From an uncultured Gammaproteobacteria bacterium (GTDB lineage Bacteria > Pseudomonadota > Gammaproteobacteria > Steroidobacterales > UBA11654), in assembly GCA_902634075.1 (NCBI GenBank), contig CACPJA010000010.1:1-43715 (forward strand): a stretch of 43,715 bases of DNA, written 5' to 3'. The notes beneath the pieces are model-generated. The model was not told the DNA's origin. It did no database searches and saw only the letters and a list, made by a program, of their open reading frames with translations. Numbering within the stretch: position 1 is the first letter of the stretch; every line of letters starts with the position of its first letter. Both the position numbers and the translations under genes were made by a program. Shown here one piece after another: positions 8,962 through 16,304 of the stretch.

Positions 8962-11336
8962 AGATTATTTTAAAAGAATCAGACAGTGAAAGGTCATTAA
9001 GCCTTCATGATTTACCTATAAGGATAGGGTCTGATCTAAACACTGATATTAAGATTTCAGGATCACTTTCACTGGGTGTGGCCATGATCATTGATTTAAT
9101 TGATGACCGGTATGTTTTGCAAAAAATCAACCCCACTCTTGAGGCTATGATTAATAGAGATCCTTTGACAGGCAATCACTGGATCAGCGATGGTGATCAA
9201 TTGGAGGTCTCAGATAAGTTGATTAGTTTTAATCTCTCTTCTGAATTACTAGAAGTTAACGTGAGTAATCTTTCAATTGAGAATCAACCAACTCAATTTG
9301 AGAAAAGGCAAAGTGAGAGCATTTTCCAAAATAAGCTTTTTCAAAGATTTGGTCTTGTCTTTTTCTTGGCGCTAACTTATTTCTTATTTTATTTATTCAC
9401 CTCAAAGGCTGTAGAGATTAGAACAACACCGGGCGATGCAAATATTAGTGTTTCTGGGGGGTTTTTTCCTCATTTAAAAATTAGTGGTCGTTTTTTACTC
9501 CGTCCTGGAGAGTATCAAGCTCATTATTCTAAGTCGGGTTATTTCTCTGACACCTTGGTTATTGAGATTAATGAAAAATCTTCACAAGTTATTGATATTA
9601 ATTTAAAAAAACTACCAGGAGTGATTCAATTTAAAACACAACCCGATGTTGATTATGAGCTTTATGTTAATGAAGAAAGAATCAAATCTGACACAGAGGG
9701 AAGTTACTCGATAGAAGCTGGAAAACAAAATATTGAACTGAGATTTGAAAAATATTTTTCTATCCAGGAACAATTGATTATAGAAGGTATGAATCAAGAG
9801 CAACAATTCATCTTTGATCTTGAGCCTGCATGGGCAGATGTTCAGATAAATACAGACCCAAGTGAAGCTGAAGTCATCCTCGATGGACAGAATAAAGGTT
9901 TTAGTCCTTTGGACCTAGATGTCATTGATGGTGACCATACTGTTTTAATTAGAAAATCAGGTTATAAGGATCTCACTTCAGAATTATCAGTTGAGGCTGG
10001 TGAAGAGATTATCACAGAACCCTTTAAGCTAGCTCGACTTGACAGCAAACTCCAAATTATAAGCTCCCCTGAAGGGGCATCGGTAAATCTGAATTCAGTC
10101 TATTTAGGAATGACTCCTATTGATTTGGAGCTAGAGCCGCTTGTAACTCATTTAATCAGCTTCTCAAAGCCTGGTTTTAGAACTCAAGACAAAAGTATTC
10201 AATTGGATACGGTTGAAACACTGAAATCCACGGGTAAAGATTCTGAGCTACTAAAAGTGGATCTGCAACCAATTTATGGAAATGTGAACATCCAAGGAAC
10301 AAAAGACGCCTTGGTGATAAATAATAATGAAACTATCGGGCGTATACCTCTAAAGGTAAATTTAATTGCAAAAGAACAAACCCTAACGGTTAAAAAAGAT
10401 GGCCTTGTTACCCAAGAAATAAAAGTCAAACCGACACCTGGCTTTGATCAGACCTTAAATATTAGATTACTAACTGAGGAGGAGGCAGTCTTAGCCGCCA
10501 TGCCAAAGTTCTTAAAGACTTCTCAAGGTCTTGAGATGAGATTAATATCCCCTGGTCAATTTATTATGGGAACCCCCAGAAGGTCACAAGGGCGACAATC
10601 AAATGAGAGTGAAAGACTAATTGGAATTACCAAACCTTTTTATGTGGGTACTCGAGAAGTGATCAATAATGAATTTAGAGCTTTTAATCCAAAGCATACT
10701 TCAGGAGCTGAATCATATAGAGAACTCTCTAACGGGTTTCATCCGACAGTCATGGTGACTTGGGAAGAAGCAGCTAAATTTTGTAACTGGTTAAGCGAGA
10801 AGGAATCTTTGAGACCAGCTTACAGTTTGGTTGATGGAAAATTAAAATTGATTACTCCCATTACTAATGGCTATCGTCTTCTCACAGAGGCCGAGTGGGA
10901 ATGGGTAGCAAGATATAACGGTGGCGGGGGTAAGCAGAAATACCCTTGGGGCGAAAGTATGCCACCCGAGGAGAATTCAGGAAATTATGCGGATGAATCT
11001 GCCGAGAGTCTTATGACTAATGTGTTGTCGAATTATTGGGACGGTTATCCAGTCTCTTCCCCAAGCAATAAATTCAAACCCAACAGCATCGGTATTTATG
11101 ATTTAGGCGGCAATGTCTCTGAATGGGTGAATGATTATTATTCAACGATTAATAGACAAGTTAATGAGCTTAATAAGGATCCTATTGGACCTGAGGAGGG
11201 GAGTATGAGGGTAATCCGTGGATCAAGTTGGCGTCATTCAACCATTACTGCATTAAGATTCGCTTACCGAGACTATGGCACACAAGGCAGATTAGATGTT
11301 GGTTTTAGGATTGCAAGGTATACTGAAAACGAATAA
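8958..11336 (+). CDS. FHA-like / TM / PEGA-repeat / formylglycine-enzyme-like protein
   Basis: 792 aa, multidomain. Residues 1-92 look like a degenerate FHA domain (RIGS at 22-25, all-beta spacing) in the cytoplasm; the usual Ser/His/Asn phosphopeptide residues are not obvious. One membrane helix spans about 131-149. Then come about five PEGA-type beta repeats (about 151-218, 221-288, 290-358, 362-437, 440-505) marked by TTPGDANISV, TDPSEAEVILDG, SSPEGASVNLNS and G-x-T/R-P-(I/L). Residues about 521-790 are an FGE/SUMF1 (EgtB/PvdO) domain: GQFIMGTP, WEEAAKFCNWLS, RLLTEAEWEWVARY, YPWGE, GIYDLGGNVSEWV, VIRGSSW and VGFRIAR. The active-site cysteines of true formylglycine-generating enzymes, expected just after RGSSW, are missing, so it is probably a binding domain or has changed chemistry. 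The ATG overlaps the TPR gene's stop. Confidence 0.88.
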   Translation: MKIILKESDSERSLSLHDLPIRIGSDLNTDIKISGSLSLGVAMIIDLIDDRYVLQKINPTLEAMINRDPLTGNHWISDGDQLEVSDKLISFNLSSELLEVNVSNLSIENQPTQFEKRQSESIFQNKLFQRFGLVFFLALTYFLFYLFTSKAVEIRTTPGDANISVSGGFFPHLKISGRFLLRPGEYQAHYSKSGYFSDTLVIEINEKSSQVIDINLKKLPGVIQFKTQPDVDYELYVNEERIKSDTEGSYSIEAGKQNIELRFEKYFSIQEQLIIEGMNQEQQFIFDLEPAWADVQINTDPSEAEVILDGQNKGFSPLDLDVIDGDHTVLIRKSGYKDLTSELSVEAGEEIITEPFKLARLDSKLQIISSPEGASVNLNSVYLGMTPIDLELEPLVTHLISFSKPGFRTQDKSIQLDTVETLKSTGKDSELLKVDLQPIYGNVNIQGTKDALVINNNETIGRIPLKVNLIAKEQTLTVKKDGLVTQEIKVKPTPGFDQTLNIRLLTEEEAVLAAMPKFLKTSQGLEMRLISPGQFIMGTPRRSQGRQSNESERLIGITKPFYVGTREVINNEFRAFNPKHTSGAESYRELSNGFHPTVMVTWEEAAKFCNWLSEKESLRPAYSLVDGKLKLITPITNGYRLLTEAEWEWVARYNGGGGKQKYPWGESMPPEENSGNYADESAESLMTNVLSNYWDGYPVSSPSNKFKPNSIGIYDLGGNVSEWVNDYYSTINRQVNELNKDPIGPEEGSMRVIRGSSWRHSTITALRFAYRDYGTQGRLDVGFRIARYTENE

Positions 11337-11346
11337 ATTAAAGACT

Positions 11347-11604
11347 GTGAAAGAAAAAATATCAATAACTTTAACGATACTATTGCTTGGATTTAGCCTA
11401 GGTATCGGAGCCGTGTATTCTCAATCTGAAGAACAAACAGCTCCCGATAATAGTATGAGCAAGACTCAAGAAGAGATTGATCAAGAATTACAACAGGAAT
11501 TAGACAGAATACAGGCTGCCTATGAAGAGGAAACACTTGAAGAGTTTATTCCTTCCGAGCCATTATCTGCAGATGTTTCTGTTAGTTTTCCATCGGATAT
11601 ATAA
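11347..11604 (+). CDS. Small acidic secreted protein of the envelope operon
   Basis: About 85 aa if started at the GTG at 11347, 10 bp after the previous stop. The frame is open back to an ATG at 11296, but that start would overlap the preceding gene by 41 bp and bury the signal sequence. From the GTG the protein begins VKEKISITLTILLLGFSLG, a clean Sec signal peptide ending near AVYSQ. The mature part is short, acidic and Gln/Glu-rich (EEIDQELQQELDRIQAAYEE), likely one amphipathic helix. No homologue comes to mind. Because it is encoded just before the channel gene, it may be a periplasmic accessory peptide of that complex (inference). The start codon is uncertain. Confidence 0.65.
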   Translation: MKEKISITLTILLLGFSLGIGAVYSQSEEQTAPDNSMSKTQEEIDQELQQELDRIQAAYEEETLEEFIPSEPLSADVSVSFPSDI

Positions 11605-11616
11605 ACAGGGGATTCA

Positions 11617-12417
11617 ATGAACACACAAAATCTTTCAAAGGAATTTTTATACCAAGGATTCGCATTAATTTTATCTATCATCCTGGTACACGCTTTTTAC
11701 GTCTCAGTTGTTCGACCAGAGGCTGCCTCGATAATACAAGAACAGCAAGCCATGATAGAGCAAGATATTAACTATGTCCCTGAACGATCTTTTTACGTCA
11801 TTGTTAGGGATTTTGAGCAAGAGGCTTGTTTTATTTTGATGCTTTGGGCGTTTGCAATTATGACCCTTAAGGCACAATCATCGATTAATGAAAGAAGACT
11901 ATTGCAAGAAGACCTCATTCCTATTCGAGAGGGTCAGAGTATTAAGCCTGAGGATTCAAAAGACTTTCTGAGACAATTAGAAAATTTACCTGAATCCAAG
12001 AGGCAACTTTTATTACCTCGTATTCTGATGAATGGGTTAAAACGTTTTTCCACCACAAAAAATGTTCAAGATGTTTCCACGTCAACGCACACAATGGTTG
12101 AATCGGAAGCTGATCGATTGGAATCAGAGCTATCAATGATACGTTATATAGCATGGGCAATTCCGTCGATTGGTTTTATTGGAACGGTTAGAGGCATTGG
12201 AGCAGCTCTTTCATTGGCCCACAGAGCCGTTGATGGTGATATTAGTGGCGTCACCCAGAATCTCGGCGTGGCTTTCAATTCAACTTTTATCGCATTGTTG
12301 ATTAGTATTGTCATTATGTTTTTGGTGCATCAGCTTCAATTACTTCAAGAGCGTCAGATTTTCGAAACAGAAGGTTACTGCGATCAAAATTTAATCACCC
12401 ATCTTAAGGGAGATTAG
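11617..12417 (+). CDS. MotA/TolQ/ExbB-family proton-channel protein
   Basis: 266 aa inner-membrane protein. Membrane segments are at about 12-30, 70-86, 174-197 and 217-238, with a cytoplasmic helical region (87-173) between the second and third. The third helix carries the family signature AIPSIGFIGTVRGIGAA with Thr190. The fourth reads LGVAFNSTFIALLIS with Thr223. These Thr positions correspond to the polar residues lining the ion path in TolQ/ExbB/MotA. A good Shine-Dalgarno (AGGGG) precedes the ATG. Family members form pentamers around a dimer of one-helix partners (TolR, ExbD, MotB). The two genes immediately downstream supply such helices, so this is most likely the stator of a proton- or sodium-driven complex. 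It is not tolQ itself: no tolR/tolA/tolB/pal genes are nearby and the partners carry vWA domains. Confidence 0.88.
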   Translation: MNTQNLSKEFLYQGFALILSIILVHAFYVSVVRPEAASIIQEQQAMIEQDINYVPERSFYVIVRDFEQEACFILMLWAFAIMTLKAQSSINERRLLQEDLIPIREGQSIKPEDSKDFLRQLENLPESKRQLLLPRILMNGLKRFSTTKNVQDVSTSTHTMVESEADRLESELSMIRYIAWAIPSIGFIGTVRGIGAALSLAHRAVDGDISGVTQNLGVAFNSTFIALLISIVIMFLVHQLQLLQERQIFETEGYCDQNLITHLKGD

Positions 12418-12429
12418 TGGCAGTTATTT

Positions 12430-13524
12430 ATGGCCAGAAGACAATTTAGCGTTTTCAACTTATCATTTCTTGATGTAATCTCATGCGGTTTTGGAGCTGT
12501 GATTTTGTTCTTTATGATTATAAATTCTCAGGTTAAAAGTCGGAGTGATCAGGCAAGCTCAGAACTCCAATCAGAGACTAAACTGCTTGAGGAACAAATA
12601 TTTGATGAGCAAAAACAATTGGTAAGGCTTAATAATTCATTAGAAAAGACAGAAAAAGAAAATACACTTATCCAAGGAAGTGTCAGTGAATTACAAGAGA
12701 AACTAGAAGAGCTATTAAAAGAGATTGAGTTTTATGAAAATAATTCCCTAGCCTCTGAGAACGATATCAAGCGACTTCAATCGGATATTCAACAGCTAAT
12801 GGAATCCAATAAAAGAATGAGTGCTCAGGCAGCACTTGAGGCCTCTAATCCTGGGAGATCGCTCAGAGAGTTTATCGGTGATGGCAATCGTCAATATCTT
12901 ACTGAGCTAAAACTGGGTGGCAAACACGTTCTTTTTTTGGTTGATTCATCAGCAAGTATGTTAGGCAGGACCTATGTCAATGTTATACGTTACAGAAACA
13001 TGCAAGACAGTCAGAAGGTTAAGGCACCAAAATGGAGGCAAACAGTAAATAGTGTGGACTGGCTAACAACTCGTCTAACTGAAGGTACTAAGTTCCAAAT
13101 CTACACTTTTAATGAATCAACCGTTAGTGCAATAAAGGACTCTGAAGGTGATTGGCTTGAGGTGACAGATGGAACAACCATTGCAAAAGCCATGAATGAA
13201 CTAAGATCAACAATTCCTCAAAACGGAACAAGCCTGATCAAAGCGTTTGAGATGATAGATGATCTAGAACCTAGGCCTGATAATATTTTTTTGTTAACTG
13301 ACGGTTTACCCACTCAGGGAAGGCGCGACTCAAACCCTGGCACAATGGTTAAGCCAGAACAACGAATAAGATATTTCGATCAGGCACTTAGAGAGTTACC
13401 TCCGATTCCAGTAAATGTGCTGTTGTTTCCAATGGATGGAGACCCTTCTGCTGCCGAGGCATACTGGCGTCTTGCCATACGTTCCAAGGGAAGTTTTATG
13501 GCTCCATCAAGGGATTGGCCATAA
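12430..13524 (+). CDS. TolR/ExbD-like membrane helix fused to coiled coil and vWA domain (copy 1)
   Basis: 364 aa. A short basic tail (MARRQ) precedes one membrane helix (about 11-32) written FNLSFLDVISCGFGAVILFF. Asp15 sits where TolR, ExbD and MotB carry the ion-binding Asp (compare the LLDVLLVLL pattern of TolR). Residues about 36-135 are a charged coiled coil. Residues about 165-360 form a von Willebrand A domain with a full metal-ion-dependent adhesion site: Asp172-x-Ser174-x-Ser176 in LVDSSASM, Thr267 in QNGTSL and Asp291 in LLTDGLPT. Topology would be N-in with the vWA domain in the periplasm. It starts 12 bp after the channel gene and its TAA shares a base with the next ATG. I know of no named family with this exact architecture, though related hypothetical proteins may be annotated simply as vWA proteins. 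Confidence 0.88.
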   Translation: MARRQFSVFNLSFLDVISCGFGAVILFFMIINSQVKSRSDQASSELQSETKLLEEQIFDEQKQLVRLNNSLEKTEKENTLIQGSVSELQEKLEELLKEIEFYENNSLASENDIKRLQSDIQQLMESNKRMSAQAALEASNPGRSLREFIGDGNRQYLTELKLGGKHVLFLVDSSASMLGRTYVNVIRYRNMQDSQKVKAPKWRQTVNSVDWLTTRLTEGTKFQIYTFNESTVSAIKDSEGDWLEVTDGTTIAKAMNELRSTIPQNGTSLIKAFEMIDDLEPRPDNIFLLTDGLPTQGRRDSNPGTMVKPEQRIRYFDQALRELPPIPVNVLLFPMDGDPSAAEAYWRLAIRSKGSFMAPSRDWP

Positions 13525-14501
13525 TGAGAAAAAGACGAAATATGGAAACTTTCAATCTTTCTTTTTTGGATGTGGTTTGTTGTGGTTTTGGAGCGGTTAT
13601 TTTACTACTGGTTATTACCAAAATTTATGAACCAGTGACCATTGAGAAGAGTCGTGAAGATTTACAAGAGTTAATTGTTAAGTTGGAGCGAGAACTTAAT
13701 GAGATCAGAGGCGATTCAACTGTGATTAATCGAGACTTAAAGGAAATTGAGGAGCAGCTCTCAGAAAATAAAAAGAAAAAGAATAAACTAGCCGGTGATC
13801 TTTCAGAGATGGAAGGAGAGTTTAGTGCAACTAGATCTATGTCCGAGGAGTCAACAGGAACAATGAACAGTTTGCTCTCAGCAAAACAGACCTTAACGGA
13901 TGAAATGAAGAGATTGCTCAAAGATTATAATCCAATTGATGACTCAACTGTGGGAGGCATTCCTGTAGATAGCGAGTATATTATTTTCGTCATAGATACC
14001 TCGGGTAGTATGTATCAAGGACCTTGGAATCTAGTGATACAAAAGATTACTGAAACCCTAAGCGTTTACCCCAGAGTTAAAGGCATACAAGTTTTAAATG
14101 ATGAGGGTGAATATATGTTTGGGACCTATAGTGGTCGATGGATCCCAGACTCACCAGAAATTAGGCAAAATATTACCCGAACGCTGCGATTCTGGAATCC
14201 CTATAGTGATTCAAGTCCCGTTGAAGGCATCACCGAAGCCATCAGTACCTTTTATGAAGAAGATAAGCAGATTAGTATTTATGTTTTTGGCGATGATTTT
14301 CCCAGAGGTTCTGTTGAGGCAGTCTGTCGGTATGTTTCTCGAATCAATAAAGCAGATCGTTTTGGAAATCGTTTAGTAAGGATTCATGGTATTGGTTTCC
14401 CAACACAGGTGGGGTATGAAAACGGAGCAAGATTTGCTCATTTAATGAGAAAGTTATCAGAGCAGAATGGGGGCACTTTTGTTGCTATTCCCCATCTATA
14501 A
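13524..14501 (+). CDS. TolR/ExbD-like membrane helix fused to coiled coil and vWA domain (copy 2)
   Basis: 325 aa from the ATG at 13524, which overlaps the preceding TAA (TAATG). A TTG nine bases upstream is a less likely start. The N-terminal helix FNLSFLDVVCCGFGAVIL matches copy 1 in 16 of 18 positions, including the Asp (Asp16). A Lys/Glu-rich coiled coil (about 40-130) and a vWA domain follow: Asp158-x-Ser160-x-Ser162 in VIDTSGSM and an acidic FGDD near 255-258. The vWA part differs strongly from copy 1, and the middle metal-site Thr is not clear. Near-identity of the helix against divergence elsewhere suggests both copies plug into the same channel, perhaps as a heterodimer, while the vWA domains bind different partners (inference). 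It ends the operon core; phhB follows 14 bp later. Confidence 0.87.
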   Translation: MRKRRNMETFNLSFLDVVCCGFGAVILLLVITKIYEPVTIEKSREDLQELIVKLERELNEIRGDSTVINRDLKEIEEQLSENKKKKNKLAGDLSEMEGEFSATRSMSEESTGTMNSLLSAKQTLTDEMKRLLKDYNPIDDSTVGGIPVDSEYIIFVIDTSGSMYQGPWNLVIQKITETLSVYPRVKGIQVLNDEGEYMFGTYSGRWIPDSPEIRQNITRTLRFWNPYSDSSPVEGITEAISTFYEEDKQISIYVFGDDFPRGSVEAVCRYVSRINKADRFGNRLVRIHGIGFPTQVGYENGARFAHLMRKLSEQNGGTFVAIPHL

Positions 14502-14515
14502 ATTAGGAGAAGAAA

Positions 14516-14857
14516 ATGAGCAATGATGATTTAGAAAATAAGAAATGTGTGCCCTGTGAGGGCGGTGTAGAACCCTTGGATATTGCTGCGGCACAGCAGA
14601 TTGCTGAGGCAATTGATCCTGAGTGGAAGATCTCGGAAGATGCAAAGGAAATTGTGAAGGAATTTAAGTTCTCAAACTACAATAAGACCATCTCGTTTGT
14701 TAATGCTGTTGCATGGATAGCTGAAGCTGAAGATCATCATCCAGATTTAACGGTTAAATACGGTTCGTGCAGAGTTGTTTATTCAACCCATTCTATCGGC
14801 GGACTCTCTGAGAATGACTTTATCTGTGCTAAAAAGATAGACAATATACTAGCTTAG
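14516..14857 (+). CDS. phhB: Pterin-4a-carbinolamine dehydratase
   Basis: Dehydrates 4a-hydroxytetrahydrobiopterin, recycling the pterin cofactor of aromatic amino acid hydroxylases. 113 aa, the usual size. The active-site motif is WIAEAEDHHPDLTVKYG with His74/His75, followed by the conserved THSIGGLSENDF. It begins 14 bp after copy 2 of the vWA gene with TTAGGAGAAG as ribosome site, so it may be read through from that operon though it has no evident link to it. No phenylalanine hydroxylase gene is in the window. Its stop overlaps the stop of the minus-strand gene by three bases. Confidence 0.9.
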   Translation: MSNDDLENKKCVPCEGGVEPLDIAAAQQIAEAIDPEWKISEDAKEIVKEFKFSNYNKTISFVNAVAWIAEAEDHHPDLTVKYGSCRVVYSTHSIGGLSENDFICAKKIDNILA

Positions 14858-15210
14858 ATTCCCTTATAAAACTCATGCGAATGATTGGGAAGAAGGAATG
14901 GTATTACCTTCATATGGTGCTCTTTACTAAGGCTTCTCCCAAAGTTAATCCGATCTTGAATTGAGTCCCATTCTTCAATCATAACAAAGTGTTCACCATG
15001 ATCGTGGTCTTCCTCTGGTGTATTGGCCAATTCTTCTTCTGAGTATGTCTGGCGAACTGCTTCCACCATTGCGCCTGTTTTAGCGCGAAATATTTTTCTT
15101 TCAATGAAACCTTGAGCTTCTTCATAGAGAGGTTGAAGCCCTTTATAATACTGTTCTACGTCATCAGCATGATCTTCTTTTGCATAAATTGTCACAATGT
15201 ATGTTTCCAT
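14854..15210 (-). CDS. Antibiotic-biosynthesis-monooxygenase (ABM) domain protein
   Basis: 118 aa if begun at METYIVTIYAK (ATG at 15210), which has AGGTG seven to ten bases upstream. The frame stays open to an ATG at 15255, but those 15 residues look non-coding. The start (a beta strand, YIVTIYAKEDHADDVEQYY), the central GFIERKIFRAK and the later HFVMIEEWDSIQDRINFGRS match the ferredoxin-like ABM fold seen in small cofactor-free monooxygenases and heme-degrading proteins. Substrate unknown. The His-rich insertion EEDHDHGEH (about residues 83-91) is unusual and could bind metal. Convergent with phhB. Confidence 0.68.
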   Translation of the reverse strand: METYIVTIYAKEDHADDVEQYYKGLQPLYEEAQGFIERKIFRAKTGAMVEAVRQTYSEEELANTPEEDHDHGEHFVMIEEWDSIQDRINFGRSLSKEHHMKVIPFLLPNHSHEFYKGI

Positions 15211-15276
15211 TTGATTACACCTATAATATGAATGAAACTTAATATTAAATGACATATAAAAAAAGTAAATATTAGA

Positions 15277-16242
15277 TTGATCGACATTAACAACATACTC
15301 AATGCCAATGAAGTTCTAGCTGGAGTAATCAGAGAGACCCCTGTGCTTTTTTCTGAGGCAGTTAATGATGAGTTGGGTGTTAATTTATACCTAAAGGCAG
15401 AATGCAATCAAATCAATGGATCCTTTAAATCGAGAGGAGCCTATTTTGCAATGCATCAGTATTTTCAAGAGAATAAAAAAAAGGATGTGGTTGCATTTTC
15501 TTCTGGAAACCATGCCCAGGGAGTTGCTTACTCAGCAAATCTTATGGGAGTTAAAGCCACGATTGTTATGCCTGAGGACACCCCTAAAACTAAAATTCAA
15601 AAAACCGAGTCTCTGGGAGCAAAAGTCATTTTTTATGATCGATACAATGAATCAAGACAAGAGATTGCTAAAAAAATTGCCTCTGAGACAGGCGCCTTTC
15701 TAATACCAGCTTACGATCACTATGATGTGATATCAGGTCAAGGAACTGCAGCTCTTGAGGCGATACACCAAATGGCCCTTATCGAGGAGAAAGTTGATTA
15801 TTTTATTTGCCCTGTGGGAGGCGGCGGCTTAATGGCTGGTTGCTGCATTGCTATTAAACATTACTTTGAACAGTGCAATATTATTGGAGTAGAGCCCGAA
15901 TTATTTAACGACACACAATTATCAATCAGCAAAGGTAAACGAGTTTCAATTGATATTAACCAAAACACTCTATGTGATGCCTTGATGGCAAAAACGCCTG
16001 GAAAATTAACATTTCCAATAAACCAAGAGCTTATAACAGAGGTAGTTACAGTTAATGAAGAGGAAATCAAAGAAGCTATGCGCTTTGCTTACAAAAAATT
16101 TGATCTCGTGGTAGAGCCAGGCGGCATTGTTGGTCTAGCCTTTGCAATGAAGCAGCGGTTTTCAATTGAGAATGCAAATATTTTGATCTTATTGAGTGGA
16201 GGCAATGTTGATTTAGATCGTTTCGATGAATTAATAAAATAA
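15277..16242 (+). CDS. PLP-dependent threonine/serine dehydratase (or serine racemase)
   Basis: 321 aa fold-type II PLP enzyme, expected to deaminate threonine (or serine) to a 2-oxoacid. The PLP lysine is in INGSFKSRGA (Lys51), the substrate loop is SSGNHAQG, the phosphate-binding loop is CPVGGGGLMAGC, and SGGNVDLDRF ends the catalytic domain. The C-terminal ACT regulatory domain of biosynthetic IlvA is absent, so it resembles catabolic TdcB or serine racemase. The start is a TTG at 15277, since no ATG is available and the homology begins at once (IDINNILNANEVLAGVIRETP). The ribosome site is weak. The aldehyde dehydrogenase follows after 62 bp, and acetolactate synthase, which could use the 2-oxobutyrate, is nearby on the other strand. 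Confidence 0.86.
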   Translation: MIDINNILNANEVLAGVIRETPVLFSEAVNDELGVNLYLKAECNQINGSFKSRGAYFAMHQYFQENKKKDVVAFSSGNHAQGVAYSANLMGVKATIVMPEDTPKTKIQKTESLGAKVIFYDRYNESRQEIAKKIASETGAFLIPAYDHYDVISGQGTAALEAIHQMALIEEKVDYFICPVGGGGLMAGCCIAIKHYFEQCNIIGVEPELFNDTQLSISKGKRVSIDINQNTLCDALMAKTPGKLTFPINQELITEVVTVNEEEIKEAMRFAYKKFDLVVEPGGIVGLAFAMKQRFSIENANILILLSGGNVDLDRFDELIK

Positions 16243-16304
16243 ATATTGATGTCTATTATGTTTAATCGTAGTCTTAACCTTCTAATTTTCTGAGGAAACA
16301 CATA

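Noticed and set aside
13415-13630. 71-codon ORF bridging the two vWA genes in another frame
   Set aside because: It overlaps two well-supported coding regions and has no matching features; it is a shadow.
11617-14501. Zorya (ZorAB) anti-phage system
   Set aside because: A MotA-like gene followed by one-helix partners recalls ZorAB, but the channel lacks the long cytoplasmic coiled tail of ZorA, the partners carry vWA rather than peptidoglycan-binding domains, and no ZorC/ZorD/ZorE-like nuclease or helicase follows.
11617-14501. Ordinary Tol-Pal or ExbBD-TonB locus
   Set aside because: No TolA/TonB, TolB or Pal gene is present and the TolR-like helices are joined to vWA domains, so the standard names do not fit.
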